Shown piece after piece: positions 1 through 4,939 of a DNA stretch of 5,681 nucleotides. A program made the position numbers and the translations under genes. Origin of the DNA: Candidatus Cloacimonadota bacterium (GTDB lineage: Bacteria; Cloacimonadota; Cloacimonadia; Cloacimonadales; Cloacimonadaceae); assembly GCA_023230245.1 (NCBI GenBank), contig JALNXT010000107.1, positions 1-5,681 on the forward strand, written 5' to 3'. The first letter of the stretch is position 1. Each line of letters begins with the position of its first letter. Below the pieces are notes generated by a model that did no database searches, was not told the origin of the DNA, and saw nothing but the letters and a program-made list of their open reading frames with translations.

Positions 1-85
1 TAATACTGCGGTGAATCTCTGTTAAAAGAGTTTGCTTAATATGGCGAAGTTCAGCTATGTCTGCTATCAGGTTCTCGTTAGTCAT
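1..85 (-). CDS. N-terminal fragment of an unidentified protein (runs off the left edge)
   Basis: An ATG at 83-85 on the minus strand opens a frame that stays open to the window edge, giving 28 residues that begin MTNENLIADIAELRHIKQ. The start is well supported: an AAAGGAG Shine-Dalgarno sequence lies at 95-101, nine bases upstream. The start also overlaps the stop of the flippase-like gene by 8 bp (ATGACTAA), a typical translational-coupling arrangement. The visible part is hydrophilic, predicted helical, and has no signal peptide or membrane segment. It is too short to assign to a family. It is the sixth gene of the minus-strand operon. Confidence 0.7.
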   Translation of the reverse strand, partial: MTNENLIADIAELRHIKQTLLTEIHRSI

Positions 86-1097
86 CTATCTTTTCTCCTT
101 TGAAAATCTTAAGAACTACTTCCTTTCCCGAGATAGCAAAGGCGATAATGCCCCAAAAGCTCATCAGAGAAAAGGTAAGTATGTGTGCAAAAGCCATAAT
201 TGCTGAGGCAGCGGACTTTGTCAATCCAAATCCGATGCTGAATACGATAATCATCATCCATTCGTTACTCCCTAATTGGGCTGGGGGTTGGGGTAAGGCA
301 TAGGATAAGTTTATCAGGGTGTAACCAAAGAGGGCAAGGGGAAAGGAAAAGGGGATGCCGAAAGCTACGAATAAGAGATAGAAATATGCACCATCCAGAG
401 CTAAACCTACGGCGGTAAGCAAGGTGGCGAAAAGCAAATGTAGTGGATGGTGTTCGAAGACATTCAGTTCGTTTACAAATAGTACGATAGCTGCATGCAC
501 CCTTGTTTTCAGCCGGGAAGGTAAAAACCAAAAGAGCTTGTTCAATACCCTGATCACAAAATCCTTTTGCCAGGCAGCAGATAACAAAAGCAGGAGGGTT
601 ACGATAAACACCAGCGCCAGCAGACTTAGCAAGATCACCATTGCCTTGCTTACCTGGATAGCCAGGAAAGGCAGTAAGATAATGATGAATAGAATAGCGA
701 TGGTATCAAAAGCTTTGTCTATGATTACCGAAGGCAGGGCTTTCAGCAAGGGGATATTGTGGTTACGTTTGATAAACCAGGCACGCACCACATCGCCCGC
801 GCGCAGAGGGATGAGGTAATTGATGAAATTACCGCCCATAGCATAGAGATAGGTTCTAAACAAACCGGGTTTTTTGCCTGTTTCCGGGCTATTGAAGGGG
901 AGCAGCATGTTCCAGCGCCAAGCCCTGATGAAATATGCACTTAGGTATGCTAATGAAGCGAGGATCACCCACTGGTATTTTAGGGATGCAAAGTGGAACC
1001 AAAAGCCTTGCATAGGGTTGAAATGTAGCCAGGCTAATAGCAGAACAATCCCGATTGCCAAGCCCGAAACCAGAGAAATAATCTGCTTGCGGCTCAC
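78..1097 (-). CDS. Flippase-like integral membrane protein, UPF0104 / AglD-like (lysylphosphatidylglycerol synthase TM-type domain)
   Basis: This 339-residue polytopic membrane protein has about eight hydrophobic segments (roughly residues 5-24, 42-59, 131-149, 151-174, 221-246, 253-268, 281-300 and 303-323). Family hallmarks visible are the RAWRW stretch at 58-62, the N-x(4)-LIPLRAGD motif at 90-102 followed by R105, the D127/D131 pair, and the late Pro-Gly-Glu motif, here PQPPAQLGSNEW (269-280). Length is typical for the family. Members are membrane proteins of uncertain mechanism related to the transmembrane part of MprF and to AglD; they are often near glycolipid or polysaccharide genes. 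The start is GTG at 1095-1097, only 6 bp after the methyltransferase stop and with no clear Shine-Dalgarno, so translation probably depends on coupling. The next in-frame ATG (codon 29) would delete the first membrane helix. Its substrate cannot be told from sequence; a lipid-linked intermediate is the inferred type. Confidence 0.85.
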   Translation of the reverse strand: MSRKQIISLVSGLAIGIVLLLAWLHFNPMQGFWFHFASLKYQWVILASLAYLSAYFIRAWRWNMLLPFNSPETGKKPGLFRTYLYAMGGNFINYLIPLRAGDVVRAWFIKRNHNIPLLKALPSVIIDKAFDTIAILFIIILLPFLAIQVSKAMVILLSLLALVFIVTLLLLLSAAWQKDFVIRVLNKLFWFLPSRLKTRVHAAIVLFVNELNVFEHHPLHLLFATLLTAVGLALDGAYFYLLFVAFGIPFSFPLALFGYTLINLSYALPQPPAQLGSNEWMMIIVFSIGFGLTKSAASAIMAFAHILTFSLMSFWGIIAFAISGKEVVLKIFKGEKIDD

Positions 1098-1103
1098 GCT
1101 TGG

Positions 1104-1937
1104 TCACTTACAAAAGGCAAGGTATTGGTGGTGAGCCCAGTATTGTTTAAAGCAATCGGGGGCATAGCGTTCCAGCAGAGCATAGCGTAGCATTCTGCTG
1201 GCAAAGCTGGGATCTTTGCCTTGATAGTAGGGTAAAATGCTTACTATACGATCTTCTTGTATCTCGGTTGGGTTATCTTTCTTGCCAATTATGCGCTGGA
1301 AGAAAAGCTCTTTATTCATCCCTATATCAGGCCAGAGAGGGCAATCGATAAACTCGCTCTCAACCAGTTTCCAGCCGTTCTTAGCCATTACCTGGCTAAT
1401 ACTGGAGGGGTCTATATGCTGGGGATGGAGATCGGGATACAGCTCTGGCTTATAATCCTTTATCTGCATGCGAAAGCCGATACCTTTACGGTTTGGGATG
1501 CAGATGATGATTAGTTTACTGCACACTCTGCCAAACTCTTTTAGGAAAGCATCTATATCTTTGGTAAACCACATGGCGGAGAAATTGAATCCCATATCAA
1601 AGCTGTTATCGGGGTAATCGAGGTGCAGATAATCCTGATTATACTTAGTTTTAAGGGGTATATTCAAGCTTTGCCACAGCTTGGAGATAAGTTCAATACG
1701 GCGTTCATCGTGATCTTCCAAGCTAACGCTTGCTCCTTGCAAAGCCAGGGCTAAGGTATTGATGCCACTGAGACCGGTGAAGCCAAAGGAGGGTGTTTCC
1801 AAGATTGAGCTAATATTAAAGGCTTGTATATATTTGAAAAGCATATCATTGAGGATAATGCGCTCGTAGGAAGAGCCTAAGCCTTCATGCGGATGTTCAA
1901 AGTACTTTTCCCAATCGTGAATTATCGGTATTGCCAT
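1104..1937 (-). CDS. SAM-dependent methyltransferase-like protein (class I, Methyltransf_11-like)
   Basis: This 277-residue cytosolic protein appears to have a class I methyltransferase Rossmann core. Strand 1 and the glycine loop lie at about 45-58 (ILETPSFGFTGLSG), an acidic residue ends strand 2 (E74/D75), LDYPDNSFDMGFNF (106-119) resembles the motif II region around strand 4, and LKEFGRVCSKLIIICIPNR (132-150) fits the helix and strand 5 that follow. The glycine loop departs from the usual DxGxGxG, so SAM binding is not certain. About 125 residues follow the core, rich in Trp, Tyr and Pro, and probably form a substrate-binding part. The start is firm: AGGA lies just upstream of ATG, and the ATG shares one base with the SDR stop (TAATG). 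The gene sits fourth in the envelope-type operon. The methyl acceptor is unknown; sugar, lipid or quinone-like substrates are all possible. Confidence 0.72.
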   Translation of the reverse strand: MAIPIIHDWEKYFEHPHEGLGSSYERIILNDMLFKYIQAFNISSILETPSFGFTGLSGINTLALALQGASVSLEDHDERRIELISKLWQSLNIPLKTKYNQDYLHLDYPDNSFDMGFNFSAMWFTKDIDAFLKEFGRVCSKLIIICIPNRKGIGFRMQIKDYKPELYPDLHPQHIDPSSISQVMAKNGWKLVESEFIDCPLWPDIGMNKELFFQRIIGKKDNPTEIQEDRIVSILPYYQGKDPSFASRMLRYALLERYAPDCFKQYWAHHQYLAFCK

Positions 1938-2920
1938 TATTTCCTCAGATAGTCCTCGATAGTAATTTTAAACTCTGGAATGGTGAAATGCGAATTCACA
2001 TTTTCTGCTTCCATAATATCATAATAGAGGTGCACATCATAGAACCAACTCTTGGAGATTAGCTCGAAACGGGCGATCCATAGCTCGTTTTTTAATAACC
2101 TGGCAATCCTTTCGCCGATAAAGAAGAAAAGACGATCGAAACGCAGATGCACAGGATAATTGGAGCCATGCACTTGTCGTGAGATAAAATCTACCAGAGC
2201 ATGCAGTTGCACGGGGTCACGATCGGCAACATTGAGGGTTAACCCCGTTTTCCAGGGATTATCTAAGGCCCAGATAAAAGCACGCACCAAGGCATCAATA
2301 TGACACAGGTGTATCCAGGTTCGTTTTCGGATCAGCGGGAAGTATCTCCGATCTACCATCTTAACCAATTGAAAAGGAAAGCCTTTATCGCCCTTGCCAT
2401 AGGTGATGCTGGGTCTGATAATGGCAGCTTGAAGTCCGTGTAAGATGTTCCGGTTAATGGTTTTCTCTGCTTCTATTTTGGTGTAGTGGTAGTAGTTATC
2501 GGCATTCTTTTCCGTTTGGTTATTTGCGGGCAATTCTCCAGGGATGGCACCAAACACGCCAACCGAAGAGCAAAAGATTAAACGGGCGTCCTTCGCAAGG
2601 CAGTATTCCACCATTTGCTCAGTGGAAAACACGTTGCTTTTTAAGTAATCTTGCTTAGAGAATTTCCTGCCGCCCCTAATGGCGCCAATATGCAGAATAG
2701 TATCAAAATCGTTGGTAAAGAGGAACTCTTTTAAATTGGGAATGTCGCCCAAATCGAGCTCGATAATGCGAATGAAGGGAGAAAACTCTTTTGTCCTCTT
2801 CGCTAAGGTATGAGGTCTTACCAATGCAGTAATCTTTAGATCAGGATGTAGCTCCAGTATCCTGCGCAACACATTTGAACCAACGAATCCCGTTATCCCA
2901 GTAATCAGTAGCTTATGCAA
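1937..2920 (-). CDS. NAD(P)-dependent epimerase/dehydratase, extended SDR family
   Basis: Read from the TTG at 2918-2920, this is a 327-residue extended SDR. The Rossmann nucleotide-binding motif TGITGFVG puts the three glycines at residues 8, 11 and 14. Catalytic-type residues are S118/S119 in the FCSSVGVFG stretch and Y144-x3-K148 (YHYTK). IIRPSITYGKG (167-177) is the region after the active site shared by nucleotide-sugar epimerases and 3-beta-HSD-like enzymes. Length fits the family. A longer frame starts at an ATG at 2966-2968, but it has no Shine-Dalgarno, overlaps the phosphatase gene by 56 bp and adds 16 residues before strand 1. The TTG has AAGAGG four bases upstream and gives a normal SDR N-terminus with an 8-bp overlap, so I prefer it. 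A nucleotide-sugar or isoprenoid-related substrate is inferred from neighbours only. Confidence 0.85.
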   Translation of the reverse strand: MHKLLITGITGFVGSNVLRRILELHPDLKITALVRPHTLAKRTKEFSPFIRIIELDLGDIPNLKEFLFTNDFDTILHIGAIRGGRKFSKQDYLKSNVFSTEQMVEYCLAKDARLIFCSSVGVFGAIPGELPANNQTEKNADNYYHYTKIEAEKTINRNILHGLQAAIIRPSITYGKGDKGFPFQLVKMVDRRYFPLIRKRTWIHLCHIDALVRAFIWALDNPWKTGLTLNVADRDPVQLHALVDFISRQVHGSNYPVHLRFDRLFFFIGERIARLLKNELWIARFELISKSWFYDVHLYYDIMEAENVNSHFTIPEFKITIEDYLRK

Positions 2921-3692
2921 ACAACCTCTTGAACCAATTACGGCGTCTGGGGCGAGGATGGTGGACATCTACATATTGGTATGCAATTGCCTCTCCGCTG
3001 GCAATGGAGGCGGGATTTATCCTGCAAAGCAGATCGGCGGTATAGTGATCTACACGTTCATTGATCAGCCCCCGCGCTTCAAAAAAAGCTCCGTAATTGC
3101 CACGCACATGGTCGTCGGAAGCGATGAAATGAGTCCAGCCATTGTTCACCAATGTCCATGCGGTTTTCATAACCTTCTCGCCATAATGTCCCAATAAGCT
3201 GCCTGCGTTAGTCTGAATATAAATATTGCGATGCGTTAGGCTTTCTGCTATCGATGGTTTTTTCATAATACTTACATAACGCTCAGCATGCGCAAGAATA
3301 GGTTTATAACCGGCGCGCAGCAGGGGATAGATATTACTGTAAAAATCGTTGGGGAGTCCGTTAAGTTCGCTTTCTATAAGGATGTATGGGCTATCACCCA
3401 TGGTAAGGGAATGTTTTTGGATATCGATGAGAATATCCGGTTGGAGAAATATCTCAAAGCCGGGATATAGTTCCATGCAGATATTTGCAGCTTTAGCTTT
3501 GGCTTTTAGTGCTTCAAATTTCAGGTCATATTCGCTGCGTTCATATTGGTAATGTCCTCTGAAATAATGTGATGTAAGGTAAACACGCTTAATGCCTCCA
3601 GCCTTCATTGTAGCAAGCTGGGCTAAGGAATCTTCTATATCCTGAGATCCATCATCAATACTGGGCAGGATATGCGAATGTATATCTATCAT
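2913..3692 (-). CDS. PHP-domain tyrosine-protein phosphatase, CpsB/CapC/YwqE family
   Basis: This 259-residue protein has the expected length and full motif set of the metal-dependent (Mn2+) CpsB/YwqE phosphatases, which dephosphorylate bacterial tyrosine kinases controlling capsule and exopolysaccharide export. Metal ligands are recognisable: the opening MIDIHSHILPSIDDG (H5, H7, D14), LTSHY (H42), PGFE (E80), LAHAERY (H135) and ASDDH (D193, H195). The C-terminus carries a strongly basic aromatic tail (about 245-259, HHPRPRRRNWFKRLFA) that could hold the enzyme at the membrane. The ATG at 3690-3692 lies 6 bp after the stop of the upstream gene and lacks a Shine-Dalgarno, so it is probably translated by re-initiation. 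No BY-kinase or Wzz-like partner is in the window. A histidinol-phosphatase-type PHP activity is the main alternative, less likely given the IDDG and GFE motifs. Confidence 0.9.
   Translation of the reverse strand: MIDIHSHILPSIDDGSQDIEDSLAQLATMKAGGIKRVYLTSHYFRGHYQYERSEYDLKFEALKAKAKAANICMELYPGFEIFLQPDILIDIQKHSLTMGDSPYILIESELNGLPNDFYSNIYPLLRAGYKPILAHAERYVSIMKKPSIAESLTHRNIYIQTNAGSLLGHYGEKVMKTAWTLVNNGWTHFIASDDHVRGNYGAFFEARGLINERVDHYTADLLCRINPASIASGEAIAYQYVDVHHPRPRRRNWFKRLFA
2925..2930 (-). promoter_or_regulatory. Shine-Dalgarno AAGAGG deciding the TTG start of the SDR gene
   Basis: AAGAGG on the minus strand lies four bases before the TTG at 2918-2920 and inside the last codons of the phosphatase gene. 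The spacing is a little short, but the alternative ATG at 2968 has no comparable site. This favours the short SDR protein. Confidence 0.45.
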
Positions 3693-3698
3693 AATGTA

Positions 3699-4604
3699 TT
3701 AAGGTAGCCGCTCTTTAATCATGCCCACGAATTCTAACAGTACGGCGTTATTGGCGTAGGGCTTAACCATTTTCCGGGAATCTTCCAGCAGATTTTCTGC
3801 CATTTTCCGTGCTTTGTCGAAGCCCAATAAACCGGTGTAACTAGCTTTGGAAACAGGGACATAATCATCATCCAAACCGTCGCTGCCTCTGGCATAATCG
3901 GCTTCAATATCTTCAATCATTTGGTAGGACATGCCAAGATTCATCGCGTAAGCATTCATGATGAGGCGGGTATTTTCGTCTGCATCAGCCAAACAGCAGG
4001 CAATGTCTGCGGATGCCTGAAGCAGGGAGCCTACCTTCTTCATATCAATAAAACGAAGCGTGTTAATTTTCATCACCTTACGGCGGTTAGATAAATCTAC
4101 AGCTTGTCCGCCCACCATTCCATAACTTTTGGCATAAGTGGATAATATTCTGGTGGCTTCCAGTGCCTTTTCTGCATCTTTAATCTCGCCAAGCATCTCA
4201 AAAGCAAGGGTATAAAGGGCATCTGAGGCAAGAATGGCGATTGCGTTGTTGTACTCTACATGCAAGGCTGGTTGCCCTCTTCTGGTATTGCGATTCATTA
4301 CCGAAGGGAGATCATCATGAATGAAGGCTGCATTGTGAAGCAATTCTACTGCTACAGCGGCATACACGGCGTCGTTCAATTTGCGATTTTTCTTAAATCC
4401 GGTAAGCATTTCAAACATTGAGATTAGCAACAAAGGACGCCAGCGTTTTCCACCCGGGATAACAGCACTATAAATGGCTTCTTTAAGCTCTTTTGCATAG
4501 CCTTTATCGAAGCTGAGAGCCGTTTTTAGACCCTCTTCTATCATTTCAAACCGTGTTTCGAAATACTTTTGCAGTAGCAATGGACACACCCCTTTAACCG
4601 TCAT
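3699..4604 (-). CDS. Polyprenyl (isoprenyl) diphosphate synthase-like protein with altered Asp-rich motifs
   Basis: This 301-residue all-alpha protein has the length and order of motifs of the FPP/GGPP synthase (IspA-like) family, which joins IPP to allylic diphosphates in the cytosol. Visible are GGKRWRP (51-57), the first Asp-rich region HDDLPSVMNRNTRRG (96-110), GMVGGQAVDL (162-171), IDMKKVGSL (186-194), the second Asp-rich region YQMIEDIEADY (227-237), and K253 in SKASYTGLLGFDKA. However, the third Asp of DDxxxxD is Met (M103), DDxxD reads EDIEA, and HxxKT reads DxxKV, so normal catalysis is doubtful. The frame is intact. ATG 4604 has no Shine-Dalgarno; a TTG at 4580 (codon 9) has AAAGGGG eight bases upstream and gives the 43-residue spacing to GGKR seen in IspA, so the true start may be 4580. 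This is the first gene of the operon. Confidence 0.85.
   Translation of the reverse strand: MTVKGVCPLLLQKYFETRFEMIEEGLKTALSFDKGYAKELKEAIYSAVIPGGKRWRPLLLISMFEMLTGFKKNRKLNDAVYAAVAVELLHNAAFIHDDLPSVMNRNTRRGQPALHVEYNNAIAILASDALYTLAFEMLGEIKDAEKALEATRILSTYAKSYGMVGGQAVDLSNRRKVMKINTLRFIDMKKVGSLLQASADIACCLADADENTRLIMNAYAMNLGMSYQMIEDIEADYARGSDGLDDDYVPVSKASYTGLLGFDKARKMAENLLEDSRKMVKPYANNAVLLEFVGMIKERLP
4589..4595 (-). promoter_or_regulatory. Shine-Dalgarno AAAGGGG supporting a TTG start at 4580 for the isoprenyl diphosphate synthase-like gene
   Basis: AAAGGGG on the minus strand lies inside the longer reading frame, eight bases before the in-frame TTG at 4578-4580. The ATG at 4604 has no site of this quality. 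If it is used, the protein is 293 residues long. Confidence 0.4.
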
Positions 4605-4630
4605 CGGTTTGCTTCATTATTTCACGCCTC

Positions 4631-4659
4631 TAAGTTAAAAACTACCACGCTTTTGTCAA
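4631..4659 (-). promoter_or_regulatory. Candidate sigma70-type promoter for the minus-strand operon
   Basis: On the minus strand a perfect TTGACA (4659-4654) is followed after 16 bp by TAACTT (4637-4632), or after 17 bp by AACTTA. The -35 is consensus and the -10 weak. Initiation would fall near 4625, leaving a leader of about 20 bases to ATG 4604 or about 45 bases to TTG 4580. It is the only good candidate before the first gene of the operon. Confidence 0.5.
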
Positions 4660-4660
4660 G
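4650..4660 (+). repeat. Left arm of an 11-bp perfect inverted repeat (CTTTTGTCAAG)
   Basis: This arm is the exact reverse complement of CTTGACAAAAG at 4753-4763; match ends abruptly on both sides. Each arm contains the TTGACA -35 hexamer of one of the two divergent promoter candidates, so both promoters carry the same extended -35 sequence. Confidence 0.6.
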
Positions 4661-4739
4661 TTTTTTGTTACCTGCGATGTTGTCTTGCCAAAATATCCAG
4701 AGATAAAGTCTCACCCAAATCTGCAATTTTGGTTCACTT

Positions 4740-4753
4740 GGACAAACCTGTCC
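4740..4753. promoter_or_regulatory. Short dyad GGACA-AACC-TGTCC next to the rightward -35
   Basis: A perfect 5-bp inverted repeat with a 4-base centre directly abuts the TTGACA at 4754. Its position would suit an operator or activator site, but it could be chance at this length. The hairpin at 4795-4817 shares the CTGTCC half-sequence. Confidence 0.25.
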
Positions 4754-4763
4754 TTGACAAAAG
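4753..4763 (+). repeat. Right arm of the 11-bp perfect inverted repeat (CTTGACAAAAG)
   Basis: Partner of the arm at 4650-4660, with 92 bp between the arms. It includes the -35 hexamer (4754-4759) of the rightward promoter candidate. Confidence 0.6.
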
Positions 4764-4782
4764 ACCTACTTTCTGATTTGAA
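4754..4782 (+). promoter_or_regulatory. Candidate sigma70-type promoter for the tRNA-like sequence and lipoprotein gene
   Basis: A perfect TTGACA at 4754-4759 is followed after 17 bp by TTTGAA (4777-4782), a poor -10. Transcription would start near 4789, about 38 bp before the tRNA-like sequence and 150 bp before the lipoprotein start codon. The call rests mainly on the -35 and the position. Confidence 0.4.
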
Positions 4783-4794
4783 GTAACACAGTTC

Positions 4795-4817
4795 AGGGAC
4801 GGGCTTGTGCTGTCCCT
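4795..4817. repeat. 8-bp hairpin (AGGGACGG / CTGTCCCT, 7-base loop)
   Basis: The stem pairs 4795-4802 with 4810-4817, with one G-U pair if read as RNA. It lies just downstream of the expected rightward start site, so it would form at the 5' end of that transcript. No T-tract follows on either strand, so it is not a usual intrinsic terminator. It could be an operator, an RNA-stabilising 5' hairpin, or chance. Confidence 0.35.
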
Positions 4818-4826
4818 ACCCAAAGT

Positions 4827-4898
4827 GAGGCTATAGCTCAGCTGGGAGAGCGAGTGGTTCGCAATCACTAGGCTGCTGGTTCGAGTCCCACTAATTCT
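4827..4898 (+). tRNA. tRNA-Ala(CGC)-like sequence, probably degenerate at its 3' end
   Basis: The first two thirds match a bacterial tRNA well: CTATAGCTCAGCTGGGAGAGC gives U8-A9, a perfect 4-bp D-stem (4836-4839 with 4848-4851) and the GG of the D-loop. The anticodon arm AGTGG-TTCGCAA-TCACT (4853-4869) has U33, A37 and anticodon CGC (4860-4862), which reads the alanine codon GCG. A 5-base variable loop and the T-loop TTCGAGT (4880-4886) follow. After that, pairing fails: the T-stem has two mismatches of five (GCTGG against CCCAC), and the acceptor has two Watson-Crick pairs, three G-U pairs and two mismatches (GAGGCTA against TAATTCT). No CCA is encoded and a T-tract begins at 4898. The position that would be the Ala identity pair does read G3-U70. 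It is most likely a tRNA pseudogene or 3'-truncated tRNA; a tRNA-like RNA element is an alternative. Confidence 0.5.
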
Positions 4899-4925
4899 TT
4901 TTTTAATCTATAACCATTGAATACT

Positions 4926-4932
4926 AAAGGTG
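4926..4932 (+). promoter_or_regulatory. Shine-Dalgarno AAAGGTG of the lipoprotein gene
   Basis: AAAGGTG lies seven bases before the ATG at 4940-4942. It fixes the start of the rightward gene, whose frame also opens with a proper lipoprotein signal peptide. Confidence 0.65.
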
Positions 4933-4939
4933 GATATCT

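Larger units (their letters stand above)
4605..4939. other. Divergent intergenic region (335 bp) between the two transcription units
   Basis: This is the only gene-poor stretch of the window. From left to right it holds a leftward promoter candidate (4631-4659), an AT-rich segment with an imperfect long-range inverted repeat (CCAAAAT at 4688-4694 and ATTTTGG at 4726-4732), a short dyad (4740-4753), a rightward promoter candidate (4754-4782), a second hairpin (4795-4817), a tRNA-Ala-like sequence (4827-4898) that runs into a T-tract, and the ribosome binding site of the lipoprotein gene. I see no protein-coding gene here of credible length. Confidence 0.7.

Noticed and set aside
424..819. 131-residue plus-strand open frame
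   Set aside because: It is antisense to the flippase-like gene, whose membrane segments and family motifs are clear; the plus-strand product has no credible features.
2921..2968. N-terminal extension of the SDR from ATG 2968
   Set aside because: It would overlap the phosphatase by 56 bp, lacks a Shine-Dalgarno, and adds residues before the first Rossmann strand that the family does not need; kept only as an alternative.
4688..4732. CCAAAAT / ATTTTGG inverted repeat as a regulatory stem
   Set aside because: A 7-bp AT-rich pair separated by 31 bases is easily expected by chance and shows no link to a promoter or gene end.
4898..4904. T7 tract as an intrinsic terminator
   Set aside because: No GC-rich hairpin directly precedes it; the only nearby pairing (AGTGG with CCACT) is 5 bp with a 30-base loop and sits five bases from the tract.
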